This document shows, piece after piece, positions 32,777 to 41,737 of a DNA stretch of 45,428 bases. How positions within the stretch are numbered: the first letter of the stretch is position 1; each line of letters begins with the position of its first letter. The notes beneath the pieces are model-generated. The model had not been told where the DNA came from and did no database searches. It saw only the letters and a list, made by a program, of their open reading frames with translations. The translations under genes and the position numbers were made by a program. The DNA comes from an uncultured Pseudomonadota bacterium (GTDB lineage: Bacteria; Pseudomonadota; Gammaproteobacteria; Ga0077536): contig CACDEI010000008.1 of the NCBI GenBank assembly GCA_902551695.1, positions 1 through 45,428 of the forward strand. The letters run 5' to 3'.

Positions 32777-33799
32777 ATGAAAATAGCTTACATGCCAGAC
32801 ACGCACTTCGGTTCCTACGATCAAGCGATAGAGCCAAAATCCAGCGAGGTAGCTGACGCTATGCAGCACTGCCTGGATGAAGCCGTGCTCGCTGAGAGGG
32901 TCGGTTTTGATGGAATCTGGGTTCCTGAGCGGCATCAAAGAAAAGAAACCTGGTGGCCCAATACCACTTCTTTATTGGCTGCACTAGCTACTTGCACGGA
33001 TAAGGTACAAATCGCCTGTACCGTGATGCAGCCGACATTTCATCACCCAATACATTTAGCCGAGACTCTAGCTGCTGTAGACAATCTGTCTCGAGGGCGC
33101 TTGGTTTTTGGCGCAGGCGTTGGCTACCATGAAGATTACTTCAGGTGCTTCGGTGTTCCATTTGAGGAGAGAGGGGCACGTTTTGAGGAAGTGATGGACT
33201 GCATAATTGGTGCCTGGACCGAGGATGAATTTAATTTTCAAGGTAAATATTTTCAGTTTGAGGGGGTGAAATTAACGCCGAAGCCATTTCAAAGACCTCG
33301 GCCGCCAGTGTGGATCGGAGCGTTTGCACCAAAGGCTATGCGGCGTGCCTTAAAATATGAAGGTTGGTGTAATTGGTTCCCTCCCCACACCGAGGAATTA
33401 GCTCCTGCCGTGAAAAAAATGAGAGAGGAAGCAGAGGAAAACGGTAAAAAAGATTTTCAGATAACTCTCGGTTTTGAGGGGTGGTTAGGGGATGAGCCTG
33501 ACTTACGTGAAAAGCACGGACACCGTTGGGTTCGCGAGTGGAGTTTTTACGCCAAAGAAGGTCTATCTCCAGGTGTCGATGGGGACACAATGCTAGACGA
33601 TATTGAAAATATGTTTTTATGTCTCGGAAATAAAAATAAGTGGATTGACAGAATGGGAGAAATGAAGGAGACAATAAATCCTGAATGGCTATGCATTAGA
33701 ACACGTAACCCTGTTAATGAGGGTCACTATTATCCTTCACGCACAGAATCGTTAGAGGTTATAGAGCGCTTTGGAGAAATTCTTTCTGAGATAAGGTAG
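32777..33799 (+). CDS. LLM-class flavin-dependent oxidoreductase
   Basis: 340 residues with the luciferase-like fold: MKIAYMPDTHFGSYD, LAERVGFDGIWVPERHQRKETWWPN (about 35-60), THHP-like HPIHLAETLAAVDNLSRGRLVFGAGVGYHEDYFRCFG, RGARFEEVMDCIIGAWTED and the FxGKYF/GVKLTPKPFQRPRPPVWIGAF segment. These are typical of FMN- or F420-using monooxygenase or dehydrogenase members. It has a GAGGGGGG ribosome-binding site and is probably in the same transcript as the kinase/DUF6285 pair (gap 70 nt). Unrelated in detail to the LLM protein at 9642. Confidence 0.88.
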   Translation: MKIAYMPDTHFGSYDQAIEPKSSEVADAMQHCLDEAVLAERVGFDGIWVPERHQRKETWWPNTTSLLAALATCTDKVQIACTVMQPTFHHPIHLAETLAAVDNLSRGRLVFGAGVGYHEDYFRCFGVPFEERGARFEEVMDCIIGAWTEDEFNFQGKYFQFEGVKLTPKPFQRPRPPVWIGAFAPKAMRRALKYEGWCNWFPPHTEELAPAVKKMREEAEENGKKDFQITLGFEGWLGDEPDLREKHGHRWVREWSFYAKEGLSPGVDGDTMLDDIENMFLCLGNKNKWIDRMGEMKETINPEWLCIRTRNPVNEGHYYPSRTESLEVIERFGEILSEIR

Positions 33800-34034
33800 T
33801 CATAAATCTGGAATAGAGAAAGTGCTGTAAAAAAGAAAGAGAGGGTTTCAAAGAAGAGGATTGAAGATAGACTAATCTAGTCTAGACTGTTTAAATCCTT
33901 TCCCTTAAATTCGGTATTCGTTATTAAAATTTGACTTAGTGAAGAAACTTTAGTCTCATGCTTTCCCCAATACCGCAATTTTTTTCGCAATGACCGGTGT
34001 AGGATCTGGTTTTAAAAAAATCACAGGAGCTTTT

Positions 34035-35171
34035 ATGGCCATACTTTCTTTTATGAATCACACTATTTTCGATCAAGGGGCAAGTTCCAAAATAGGTAAG
34101 GTGCTTACCCAAATCGGAATATCAAGACCTTTGCTTTGTACGGATAAAGGCCTGGTGGAACTTGGCATGGTGGATGCACTAGCGAGCAATCTCGATTCTA
34201 AAGTTGTTCTTACGGTGTTTGATGGAACTCCAGAGAATCCTACTGAACTAGCTGTAGAAGAAGCTGCTAGTATGTACACAGAAGCAGCTTGCGATGGTGT
34301 AGTCGCTTTTGGTGGAGGCTCTTCCATGGATTTGGCCAAAGCTGTGGCACTAGCCGTTACTCACGAGGAGGATCTTATAAACTATACCGCTGGTCAGAAA
34401 GGTGCGGCGAAAATTGGACAGGTAGCTCCTCTTGTCGCGGTCCCGACGACTTCTGGAACGGGCAGTGAGATATCAACGGGTGCCGTTATCATTATGAAAA
34501 ATGGCGATAAACTCATTCTGGCTAGTAGAGAGTTGATCCCGCGCGTAGCGATTTGTGATCCGTCTTTGACCCTAGGATTACCTCCTCTTTTAACGGCTGC
34601 TACTGGAATGGATGCGATGACTCATTGCATCGAGGCTTTGTTGTCACCTCAAATCAATCCCCCCGCAGAAGCGGTAGGGTGTGATGGAATAGTTCGGGGC
34701 ATTCGAGATGGACACCTGGAACAAGCGGTTTTAGATGGTAGTAATGAGGAAGCGAGATGGCAAATGATGATGGCAGCCACAGAAGGTGCGATGGCATTTA
34801 GCAAGGGGTTAGGCGCTGTTCATTCGATGAGCCACGCTTGTGGAGCTGATCAAAGCCTGCGCCTTCATCACGGCACTCTTAATGCGGTTATTTTGCCCAC
34901 TATCCTTGATTTTAATAGAGAACATGTTGGAGATAAGTATCAAAGATTGAATACCGCTTTGGGGATAGCTCAAAACGATGATTCAGCAGATTTCATCCGG
35001 AGTTTAAATAACAGAATAGGTCTGCCTGCTAATTTGTCAGAGATGGGTGTAAACACTGATTCTATTCCATCGCTCGCAGATCATGCAGTGAAGGATATAT
35101 GTACTTACACTAATCCTCGCGCTTGTTCCCTAGAAGAATACGAAAAACTTTTTCAAATAGCACTTGGGTAA
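34035..35171 (+). CDS. Iron-containing alcohol dehydrogenase (group III)
   Basis: 378 residues from ATG 34035, preceded by CAGGAG. NAD-binding is shown by FGGGSSMDLAKA (about 95-106) and VPTTSGTGSEIS (about 137-148). Metal ligands lie in DAMTHCIEALLS (Asp and His), GAVHSMSHACG and LHHGTLNA. It oxidises a primary alcohol or reduces an aldehyde in the cytoplasm. It lies not far from an SDR, DUF779 and a broken aldehyde dehydrogenase, as in ethanol or aldehyde clusters. An in-frame ATG at 33990 would add 15 residues without a good binding site. The 235-nt gap before it shows no gene and only a short inverted repeat. Confidence 0.9.
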   Translation: MAILSFMNHTIFDQGASSKIGKVLTQIGISRPLLCTDKGLVELGMVDALASNLDSKVVLTVFDGTPENPTELAVEEAASMYTEAACDGVVAFGGGSSMDLAKAVALAVTHEEDLINYTAGQKGAAKIGQVAPLVAVPTTSGTGSEISTGAVIIMKNGDKLILASRELIPRVAICDPSLTLGLPPLLTAATGMDAMTHCIEALLSPQINPPAEAVGCDGIVRGIRDGHLEQAVLDGSNEEARWQMMMAATEGAMAFSKGLGAVHSMSHACGADQSLRLHHGTLNAVILPTILDFNREHVGDKYQRLNTALGIAQNDDSADFIRSLNNRIGLPANLSEMGVNTDSIPSLADHAVKDICTYTNPRACSLEEYEKLFQIALG

Positions 35172-35229
35172 CAAGAGAAAATAAATCCCGTCCCCGAAGT
35201 TTTTGGCTAGGCTTCTCTAATTTTCAATC

Positions 35230-35263
35230 CCTAAATAGTTATGTTATAACATAACTATTTAGG
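35230..35263. promoter_or_regulatory. 34-bp perfect palindrome, probable Zur operator
   Basis: The site is perfectly self-complementary over 17 bp per arm; the core is GTTATGTTATAACATAAC at 35238-35255. This closely resembles Zur (zinc uptake regulator) boxes of gammaproteobacteria, whose core is TGTTATA and TATAACA in inverted orientation. It ends 35 nt before the ATG of a COG0523 GTPase, a classic Zur target in zinc-starvation responses. Zur with Zn should repress the COG0523/DUF1826 pair. Confidence 0.7.
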
Positions 35264-35298
35264 CTTACATTTATGCCTCACGAAGGACGTTTTATATA

Positions 35299-36501
35299 AT
35301 GAATCAATTACCCGTCACGGTTTTGTCTGGCTTTCTGGGAGCAGGTAAAACTACAGTTCTTAGCCACATCCTAAATAACCGCCAAGGTAAAAAGGTAGCC
35401 GTTATTGTAAACGATATGAGTGAAATCAATATCGATTCCACAATTTTACAAAATGAAGTTTCCTTTAATCGAAGCGAAGAAAAACTCGTAGAGATGAGTA
35501 ACGGGTGTATCTGTTGCACATTGCGAGAAGACCTTCTCGAGGAAGTAAGCGCCTTAGCGAAGGACGGTCGTTTCGACTATCTGGTGGTAGAATCCACGGG
35601 AATATCTGAGCCTCTTCCTGTTGCAGAAACTTTTACTTTTGCTGACGAAAATGGGGTTTCTCTATCAGACGTTGCAAATTTAGATACTATGGTAACTGTC
35701 GTTGATGCTGTAAATTTCTTGAAGGATTATGAGGAAGCAAAATCCTTGCAGGAATCAGGTGAGTCTTTGGGGGAAGATGATCTTCGTAACGTGGCAGATT
35801 TACTCGTTGACCAAGTTGAATTTGCAGACGTAATCCTTGTGAGTAAAACAGATCTGGTAGAAAAATCTGAAATCTTCAGGTTAGAAGCAATCCTAAAAAC
35901 TCTCAATACGCACGCACGAATCATTCCAATAACCAATGGCGAGGTAGATTTGGATGCAACTCTTAACACTGGACTGTTTGATTTTGAGCGTGCCCAACAA
36001 GCACCTGGCTGGTTGAAAGAAATGCGGGGTGAACACGTACCTGAAACAGAAGAATATGGCATCGGTAGTTTTTCCTACAGTGCCAGAAGGCCATTTCATC
36101 CTGAAAAGTTTTATCGTTTTGTTCATGAAGAACTTGAAACATTTGGTAAGCTAATTCGTTCAAAGGGATATTTTTGGTTGGCATCTCGCCCTGAGTTTGC
36201 GGGTCAATGGAGCCAAGCCGGCGGAATAGCACACTATGGTTTTGGTGGAATGTTCTGGAAGTCTGTTCCCGAAAAAAACTGGCCTACTGACCCAGATTAC
36301 TTAGAGTCCATTAAAAGAAACTGGGTTGAACCTTTTGGCGATATGCGGCAGGAGTTGGTATTCATTGGTCAGGGTTTAAATCAGGCGAAAATGACCCGCG
36401 CTCTGGACAATTGCTTACTGTCGGAAGAGGAATTGCTTAAGGGGAAAGGTTTCTGGAAGAAGCTAGTGGATCCGTTTCCTCCTTGGGAGGAGGGGACATG
36501 A
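35299..36501 (+). CDS. COG0523 (CobW/ZigA-type) zinc-associated GTPase
   Basis: 400 residues. Walker [17 protein letters not shown] (about 9-24), the metal-binding CxCC in [14 protein letters not shown] (about 70-83), the [15 protein letters not shown] segment and a guanine-specificity TKTD-like VSKTDLV (about 180) define the family. A C-terminal CobW_C-like domain follows ([14 protein letters not shown] onward). The large size and Zur-like operator favour the ZigA/YeiR-type zinc chaperone group over cobalamin-linked CobW; no cobalamin gene is present. It overlaps the DUF1826 gene by 4 nt. Confidence 0.9.
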   Translation: MNQLPVTVLSGFLGAGKTTVLSHILNNRQGKKVAVIVNDMSEINIDSTILQNEVSFNRSEEKLVEMSNGCICCTLREDLLEEVSALAKDGRFDYLVVESTGISEPLPVAETFTFADENGVSLSDVANLDTMVTVVDAVNFLKDYEEAKSLQESGESLGEDDLRNVADLLVDQVEFADVILVSKTDLVEKSEIFRLEAILKTLNTHARIIPITNGEVDLDATLNTGLFDFERAQQAPGWLKEMRGEHVPETEEYGIGSFSYSARRPFHPEKFYRFVHEELETFGKLIRSKGYFWLASRPEFAGQWSQAGGIAHYGFGGMFWKSVPEKNWPTDPDYLESIKRNWVEPFGDMRQELVFIGQGLNQAKMTRALDNCLLSEEELLKGKGFWKKLVDPFPPWEEGT

Positions 36502-37163
36502 AAACTGCTACTAGATCAGCGCAAATTGCTTCGTTTGAGGAATCCAATGGTAGGATGCCTTCAGTTTTCGCGACTATTTATAAACCTGAGATAAATATTT
36601 CAATTTATCAGCGTAACCTTTCTAAGAGATTGATTGAAGAAGCAAGAGAGGTCTTGGAAGCTAAACCATCTCTACAGGAGTCCCAAGTAGTGACTCCAAA
36701 AAACTCTGGGTCTGTCGTGAGTGACCTTTTTGGGAGCGCAGTAACAGCACAGGTTCTTGTTCAAGATATGTCCAGGTTGGTCGACATGTTTTGTGGTTTA
36801 TTTGGTCTTAAGGAGGCTAGATTAAAATTATCCGCCATAGATCATGCGATGTGCCCGCGTTTTCACGTAGATTGGGTGCCTTGCCGATTACTAACCACCT
36901 ATGACGGTGGGGGAACTCAATGGCTTCCTCATGACTCGGTCGACCGCAGAAAACTAGGTCCTGGAAGTGGAGGTCTACCCGATGAGCGCTCCGGATTATT
37001 CAGATCTGTAGAGGATATTCGACAATTAAATCCAGGCGACGTAGCATTGCTTAAAGGTGAGAATTGGATAGATAACGAAGGATCTGGTTTGGTTCACCGA
37101 TCACCACAATTGTTTGATGGCGAGAAACGTTTCTTGTTTTCACTTGATTTCACCAACATTTGA
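36498..37163 (+). CDS. DUF1826 protein, zinc-starvation associated
   Basis: 221 residues from ATG 36498, which overlaps the preceding stop as ATGA and has a strong GGAGGAGGGG site. The region [26 protein letters not shown] (broken here as HVDWVPCRL and [10 protein letters not shown]) and GDVALLKGE, followed by a final VHRSP segment, have conserved His, Asp and Cys residues as in DUF1826. This family is known for its association with Zur-regulated COG0523 genes; the biochemical role is unknown. Pattern HxD with a later H resembles a dioxygenase-type cupin metal site, which is only my inference. Confidence 0.82.
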   Translation: MKTATRSAQIASFEESNGRMPSVFATIYKPEINISIYQRNLSKRLIEEAREVLEAKPSLQESQVVTPKNSGSVVSDLFGSAVTAQVLVQDMSRLVDMFCGLFGLKEARLKLSAIDHAMCPRFHVDWVPCRLLTTYDGGGTQWLPHDSVDRRKLGPGSGGLPDERSGLFRSVEDIRQLNPGDVALLKGENWIDNEGSGLVHRSPQLFDGEKRFLFSLDFTNI

Positions 37164-37185
37164 TTTTTAATAAAAGGACAGATTT

Positions 37186-37947
37186 ATGATAGACATGAAA
37201 GGAAAGGTCGCAGTAGTCACCGGGGCTGCTCGAGGTTTGGGTAGAGCGTATGCTGTCCATTTGGCGAAGCATGGGGCTCAGGTAGTGGCAGGGGATGTGA
37301 GAGACTGTGACGAGACGGTAAGCGAAATCACTCAAGCGGGAGGCGATGCTATAAGTCTAAATTTAGATGTTGGTGATACTTCCTCGTGCGAAGCTATGGC
37401 AAGCGCGGCGGTAGACAAGTATGGACGGATTGATGCCTTAATCAATAATGCGGCTCTCTACGGCGGTTTGGCAAGCGCCAAAGCCAATGAGTTGGAAGAA
37501 GAGGAATGGCAACGGGTAATGAATGTGAATGTTACCGGTGTATGGCGGTGTGCAAAGGTGGTTATAGGACCCATGAAGGAAGCAGGTGGGGGAAGTATTG
37601 TGAATATCGCATCCTTAGCTGCTATGCACGGATTAGCAAACGGTGCTCACTATGCTACCAGTAAAGCCGCAGTAGTCGGTCTAAGTAGAACCTTAGCACG
37701 CGAACTCGGCCGATACTGGATCCGGGTAAATTCCGTGGCCCCTTCTGCTGTTATGACTGAAGGTACCAGTGAGTTTATGGGAGACCGCCTAGAGAAGGCG
37801 AAAGAAGCAATAGCCTCCGGTCAAAGTTTACGTCGCAACCTAGAGACGGACGACTTAGTTGGGACAGTACTTTTTCTAGCTAGTGATGCAAGTAAGTTTG
37901 TTTCTGGTCAAACTATTATGGTTGATGGAGGCACGCACTTCTTATAA
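37186..37947 (+). CDS. Short-chain dehydrogenase/reductase
   Basis: 253 residues, classical SDR. Cofactor motif TGAARGLGRAYA (about 12-23), the NNAALYGG segment (NNAG equivalent, about 86), the catalytic Ser in NIASLAA, Tyr-x-x-x-Lys in HYATSKAAVVGLSRTLA, and the C-terminal SGQTIMVDGGTHF. An Asp after the second strand (GDVRDCD) hints at NAD(H) preference. It starts 22 nt after the DUF1826 gene and could be read from the same promoter. Substrate unknown. Confidence 0.92.
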   Translation: MIDMKGKVAVVTGAARGLGRAYAVHLAKHGAQVVAGDVRDCDETVSEITQAGGDAISLNLDVGDTSSCEAMASAAVDKYGRIDALINNAALYGGLASAKANELEEEEWQRVMNVNVTGVWRCAKVVIGPMKEAGGGSIVNIASLAAMHGLANGAHYATSKAAVVGLSRTLARELGRYWIRVNSVAPSAVMTEGTSEFMGDRLEKAKEAIASGQSLRRNLETDDLVGTVLFLASDASKFVSGQTIMVDGGTHFL

Positions 37948-37968
37948 TAGGAAGTGAATTGGAGAGTT

Positions 37969-38304
37969 TTAAAGCACTTTCGATCTGATTAAAAATCGGT
38001 AACCTCGAGGGCTTTCCAAAGAAAATCCTGCGCCTCTGCCCTTTACAAGGTCCACGGTTAAGTGCGTGTGTTTCCAGTGCTCGTATTGAGAACAGCTCAT
38101 ATAAAACTCACAACCTTCTATTTCTCCAAGAAGGATATCACTGCTTCCCACTTTAAATTCTCCTTTGGGATAACACATCGGCGCACTGCCGTCACAGCAT
38201 CCCCCCGATTGGTGAAACATTAGGTCACCGTGATCAGCCTGTAGGCTGCGAATCATATTCTCAGCCTTTTTCGTTACGCTTACTTTCTCTCCAATTTTCG
38301 CCAT
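37969..38304 (-). CDS. DUF779 protein (aldehyde-dehydrogenase-associated)
   Basis: 111 residues. Conserved QSGGCCDGSAPMCYP (about 32-46) with a Cys pair and further Cys, then FYMSCSQYEHWKHTHLTVDLVKGRGAGFSLE (broken across about 67-97). This is the DUF779 pattern; the family regularly sits next to acetaldehyde dehydrogenase genes. It is downstream (10 nt) of the truncated aldehyde dehydrogenase on the same strand. The function is unknown. The Cys/His set suggests metal binding. Confidence 0.88.
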   Translation of the reverse strand: MAKIGEKVSVTKKAENMIRSLQADHGDLMFHQSGGCCDGSAPMCYPKGEFKVGSSDILLGEIEGCEFYMSCSQYEHWKHTHLTVDLVKGRGAGFSLESPRGYRFLIRSKVL

Positions 38305-38314
38305 TAGCAGTTTC

Positions 38315-39298
38315 TTAAAAAAAGCCTAACGCTTTAGGACTGTAACTTACCCGTAAGTTTTTTGTTTGCTGATAATGTTCTAGCATCATTTTATGGTTTT
38401 CTCTGCCTATTCCCGACTGCTTGTAGCCTCCAAAGGCTGCGTGAGCAGGATAATGATGATAGCAATTTGTCCAAACTCTACCTGCTTTAATTCCTCTTCC
38501 CATTCTGTAGCATCGCGTCCCGTCTCTGGACCAAACACCTGCACCTAAACCGTAAAGTGTGTCGTTAGCTAAAGTTAAGGCTTCCTCCTCATTTTTAAAT
38601 GTAGTAGCTGCTAAAACGGGTCCAAATATTTCCTCTTGGAAACACCTCATATTGTTTTTCCCTTCCAGTACAGTAGGAGCAATATAGTATCCTCCGCTTA
38701 GTTCGCCGGAATGTTTTAATGCTTCGCCCCCTATCAGAGCTTTCGCTCCTTCTTCTTTTCCTATAGAAATGTAGCTCAAGATTTTTTCATATTGGTCATT
38801 CGAAGCTTGTGCTCCAATCATCGTACTCAAATCTAAAGGGCTTCCTGTCTTTATTTTTTTAATCCTCTCTATAGCTCTTTCCATGAAGGAATCGTAGATA
38901 GACTCCTCAATTAAAGCGCGCGATGGGCACGTGCAGACTTCCCCGGAATTCAATGCAAACATTGTCAGTCCTTCAAGAGCCTTGTCGAAAAAATCATCAT
39001 CTTCATTCATCACGTCAGCGAAGAAAATGTTAGGAGATTTCCCGCCTAGTTCAAGGGTTACCGGAATAATATTTTCGGAGGCATATTGCATTATGAGTCT
39101 GCCGGTCGTTGTTTCGCCTGTGAAAGCGACTTTTGATATGCCGGAATGCTGAGCTAGAGGCTTCCCGGCCTCTACCCCAAAGCCGTTCACGACATTTAAG
39201 ACCCCAGTTTTTAGAGTGATACTTAGTGGCACCATGCATATTTGGTATTGAGAACCCATTGAGGGCAGAAGTTCTTGAAAGTGAGTGCTGGGATGCAC
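38315..39298 (-). pseudogene. Aldehyde dehydrogenase lacking its N-terminal third
   Basis: 327 residues from GTG 39298; full-length family members are about 500. Homology begins abruptly near residue 31 (about 39208) with [15 protein letters not shown], and then includes FTGETTTG (NAD-binding), the general-base Glu in LELGGKSPN, the catalytic Cys in [22 protein letters not shown] and the C-terminal [22 protein letters not shown] typical of AdhB/ExaC-type enzymes. The first about 190 residues, with the PWN and KPAE cofactor-binding segments, are missing and are not found in another frame upstream. The first 30 residues of the open frame are unlike the family. It probably makes no active enzyme, though the frame is intact. 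Confidence 0.75.
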
Positions 39299-39392
39299 AT
39301 GGAGTGATAGGTAAATAAATACGTCCCATCCGCTAGTATCGTCAAATTGTGGATCTCGTAAAGAAGAATGGAGGTTTCAACCTCAAGAATCT

Positions 39393-40145
39393 TTATAGTT
39401 CCAAGGGCAGTTTAAAGTACTTTTCCATGATTCGGTCTCGATGCTCTATTAGGATTGGGTCCAAGGCCTCCTTAATTTCTGAGGGAGTATTCTCGAACAT
39501 GGGTCTGGCATCTGTTTTCATTGGGCAGGTTTCTGGTGGTTGTATCAATACAAAATTACTGAAAGCTGCCCAGTAGAAATCAACCGCAGAGACTGAATTG
39601 CCTATTAGGTATTCTGAGCCTTTTTCCTTTTGAGATTCAAGTATTGAGCTCATCTCATCTAACAAATTTATAACTCTTTGATTAGCTGCCGCGGCATCTG
39701 TATTTCTATAACCATATTTCTTTCCAAATTCGGAGACGACTCCATCATCCGCCGGTCGCATAAAATCTAACCGTCGATTCCACCCGAAACCTAGCTCTCC
39801 GCAAATTTCATGACTCAAACCCATGACTTTAATCCGATCACTTGGTATCTCGGGTACAAGCCTTTTCTTAGAATTGAGTCGCTCTAGCAAGAACAAAATA
39901 TCATTCCAGCGATTTACCGGAGTCTCTTCATTCCATGCTACTACGGGTCCACTATTTGTACCGGACCATGCCAATAATTCAGGATTTTCAGCCATTGGAA
40001 TTTGGTGAGACACGACAAAATCGAGCTCTTTAAATTCGATCATTGCTTTGGCTGCAATTCCCCAGGCACTTGGCATAGCCTTGACTATGACTATCCGCAA
40101 ACCTGTCATCTTTATTGCTTCATTAATATCTACGTATCGCGTCAT
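39393..40145 (-). CDS. Glutathione S-transferase-like protein
   Basis: 250 residues. The N-terminal thioredoxin-like half has LRIVIVKAMPSAWGIAAKAM in place of the usual SPF-type start and NSGPVVAWNEETPVNRWNDI, whose Pro-Val and following Asn/Asp mirror the cis-Pro and the E-S glutathione contacts in shifted form. The C-terminal half is all-helical with YLIGNSVSAVDFYWAAF, the N-capping box typical of GSTs. It is a divergent member whose glutathione binding cannot be affirmed. It is 10 nt after the sulfurtransferase stop, so the two are probably in one operon. Confidence 0.75.
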   Translation of the reverse strand: MTRYVDINEAIKMTGLRIVIVKAMPSAWGIAAKAMIEFKELDFVVSHQIPMAENPELLAWSGTNSGPVVAWNEETPVNRWNDILFLLERLNSKKRLVPEIPSDRIKVMGLSHEICGELGFGWNRRLDFMRPADDGVVSEFGKKYGYRNTDAAAANQRVINLLDEMSSILESQKEKGSEYLIGNSVSAVDFYWAAFSNFVLIQPPETCPMKTDARPMFENTPSEIKEALDPILIEHRDRIMEKYFKLPLEL

Positions 40146-40155
40146 TACTTCTCCA

Positions 40156-41049
40156 TTATTCTTTGCCAGTTTCGAGAGGAAGACTTGGGTCAGCTGCCCA
40201 CTCTTTTAGGGATCCATCATAAACAGAGACTTTGGTGTGCCCAAGTCTTGTTAGCAAGAGCGCAGTACTGCATGCGGCAATACCGCCTCCGCAGTAGCAT
40301 ATGACCTCTTTATCAGGCTCCACTCCAACTTCATTAAAAATTTTTGCTGATATTTTTTGGTCAACATATAATTGGGTATCTAAGTCTACTGTCTGCATAA
40401 AAGGCACATTTTTGCTGCCTGGAATCCTCCCAGCTCGGCCATACCTAATAGGAGGCTTTCCTTGGAATTCATCCGGATCTAGCGCATTGATTAGGCAGGT
40501 TTCGCTTTGTCCTTCGATAGCTCTCAAGACTCTGTCGCGATCCGCTATCAACTCCGGGTCCGCAGTTGCCTTAAACTCGGTCGGAGGATAATTTTTTACT
40601 AGGTTATCCACTTTTTTGTTTTCCGCGATCCATTTTGAATAGCCGCCGTCTAGGACCGCTGTGTTTTTAAATCCGAAAGCTCTAAGCATCCACCAAAATC
40701 TTGCGGCCCACATATTAGTATTGCGATCATAAATTATAATAGCATTATCGTTGCCTATACCTTTTTTTGACATCACCTTGGAAAATGTTTCCGCTGAGGG
40801 CATCCCATACATTAACCGACCGTTTTTGTCATCGGAAACCTCGGTCAAGATATCTATGAAAATACTCCCGGGGATATGCTGTTCCTCCCACATCTCTCTA
40901 CCACTTACCTTTTTGGTTTTGTTTTCCTCCGATTCCTCAAAGTAGTTGGGGATTAAGGAAGTCGATTCAACGATTCGGAGGGAATCTGCATGGAGATGTT
41001 TCTGAAGCCAGTCGGTATCAACTAAACTGTTATAGGGCGTTAGGTCCAT
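40156..41049 (-). CDS. Thiosulfate/3-mercaptopyruvate sulfurtransferase (two rhodanese domains)
   Basis: 297 residues, the two-domain rhodanese length. The inactive N-terminal domain has IPGSIFIDILTEV and MWAARFWWMLRAFG. The catalytic loop in the C-terminal domain is CYCGGGIAACSTAL; the Cys at about 255 (VICYC) is the sulfur-carrying residue, and the loop CGGGIAA differs from both the CRKGVT of thiosulfate and CGSGVT of mercaptopyruvate enzymes, so substrate preference is unclear. GRAGRIPGSKNVPF is the typical linker. It probably forms an operon with the GST-like gene. Confidence 0.88.
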   Translation of the reverse strand: MDLTPYNSLVDTDWLQKHLHADSLRIVESTSLIPNYFEESEENKTKKVSGREMWEEQHIPGSIFIDILTEVSDDKNGRLMYGMPSAETFSKVMSKKGIGNDNAIIIYDRNTNMWAARFWWMLRAFGFKNTAVLDGGYSKWIAENKKVDNLVKNYPPTEFKATADPELIADRDRVLRAIEGQSETCLINALDPDEFQGKPPIRYGRAGRIPGSKNVPFMQTVDLDTQLYVDQKISAKIFNEVGVEPDKEVICYCGGGIAACSTALLLTRLGHTKVSVYDGSLKEWAADPSLPLETGKE

Positions 41050-41164
41050 TTCCTCTTCCCTTTATTATGATAATTACTTCCAATGATATCACTCCTCTAG
41101 AAATCGTTTAAACATTGAAATAAAACTTAGAATATTTTAATGATACGATGAACCTCTTTACAAG

Positions 41165-41560
41165 TTACTGGTCTTGATAGAGTGCAGCCGTGGCTCTGGC
41201 ATAGGTGCCCTTGAATTTTATAAGATTGCCATCGAAATGAAGAAGGTCGAGACCTTGCATTGTTTTCTTGGCATTATCTATCTTTAGATGAAGTGTCCAA
41301 CTGGACATTACCTTGTTGTCTGAGCTCGATATAAAAGTATCATCTTCATCGAAAAATACTTTACCGAATTCGCCGCTAAATAATTTCTCAAAGGATTGAC
41401 GAATCGCTTTCTTGCCCTCGGTTTTTTTCCCGTGAAACTCTTCATAGACAGCGTCTTCTGTGAAAAAAGACATTACTAGATCTATGTCATTTTTATTGAA
41501 TGCCTCCAAAAATTGCATACACATCATATGCAGTTCTTTTTCTCGCTTGTCTGCAGTCAT
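41165..41560 (-). CDS. SnoaL-like/NTF2-fold protein
   Basis: 131 residues. FLEAFNKNDIDLVMSFFTEDAVYEEFHGKKTEGKKAIRQSF (about 18-58, in pieces) is the SnoaL/NTF2-like helix-strand start, and LDLLHFDGNLIKFKGTYAR near the end is the closing sheet. Such proteins are small polyketide cyclases, epoxide hydrolases or binding proteins; no catalytic residues are certain. It stands alone, with about 177 nt to the pyruvate kinase stop and 115 nt to the sulfurtransferase start. Confidence 0.78.
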   Translation of the reverse strand: MTADKREKELHMMCMQFLEAFNKNDIDLVMSFFTEDAVYEEFHGKKTEGKKAIRQSFEKLFSGEFGKVFFDEDDTFISSSDNKVMSSWTLHLKIDNAKKTMQGLDLLHFDGNLIKFKGTYARATAALYQDQ

Positions 41561-41737
41561 TTTTACTTACCTCTCGTTCTATTAGTTTCATTTAAATTTG
41601 TACTGGGAAATATTTTTTTGGATCCTAATTTATATGTTAGTCAAAGGGACAAATTTTGGCATTTTCAATTACTCTTTAGGGGAGAAAAGCAAAAAGTATA
41701 AGCTAGCTGCGGTTGCTTTTACGAGAACTGTTTTAGG

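Noticed and set aside
33869-33888. Inverted repeat AGACTA/TAGTCT and palindrome AGTCTAGACT before the alcohol dehydrogenase
   Set aside because: Short arms with no family motif and over 140 nt from the start codon; could be chance in AT-rich DNA.
39299-39376. Missing N-terminus of the aldehyde dehydrogenase upstream in the same frame
   Set aside because: The frame stays open to about 39376 but has no start codon and no resemblance to aldehyde dehydrogenase N-termini.
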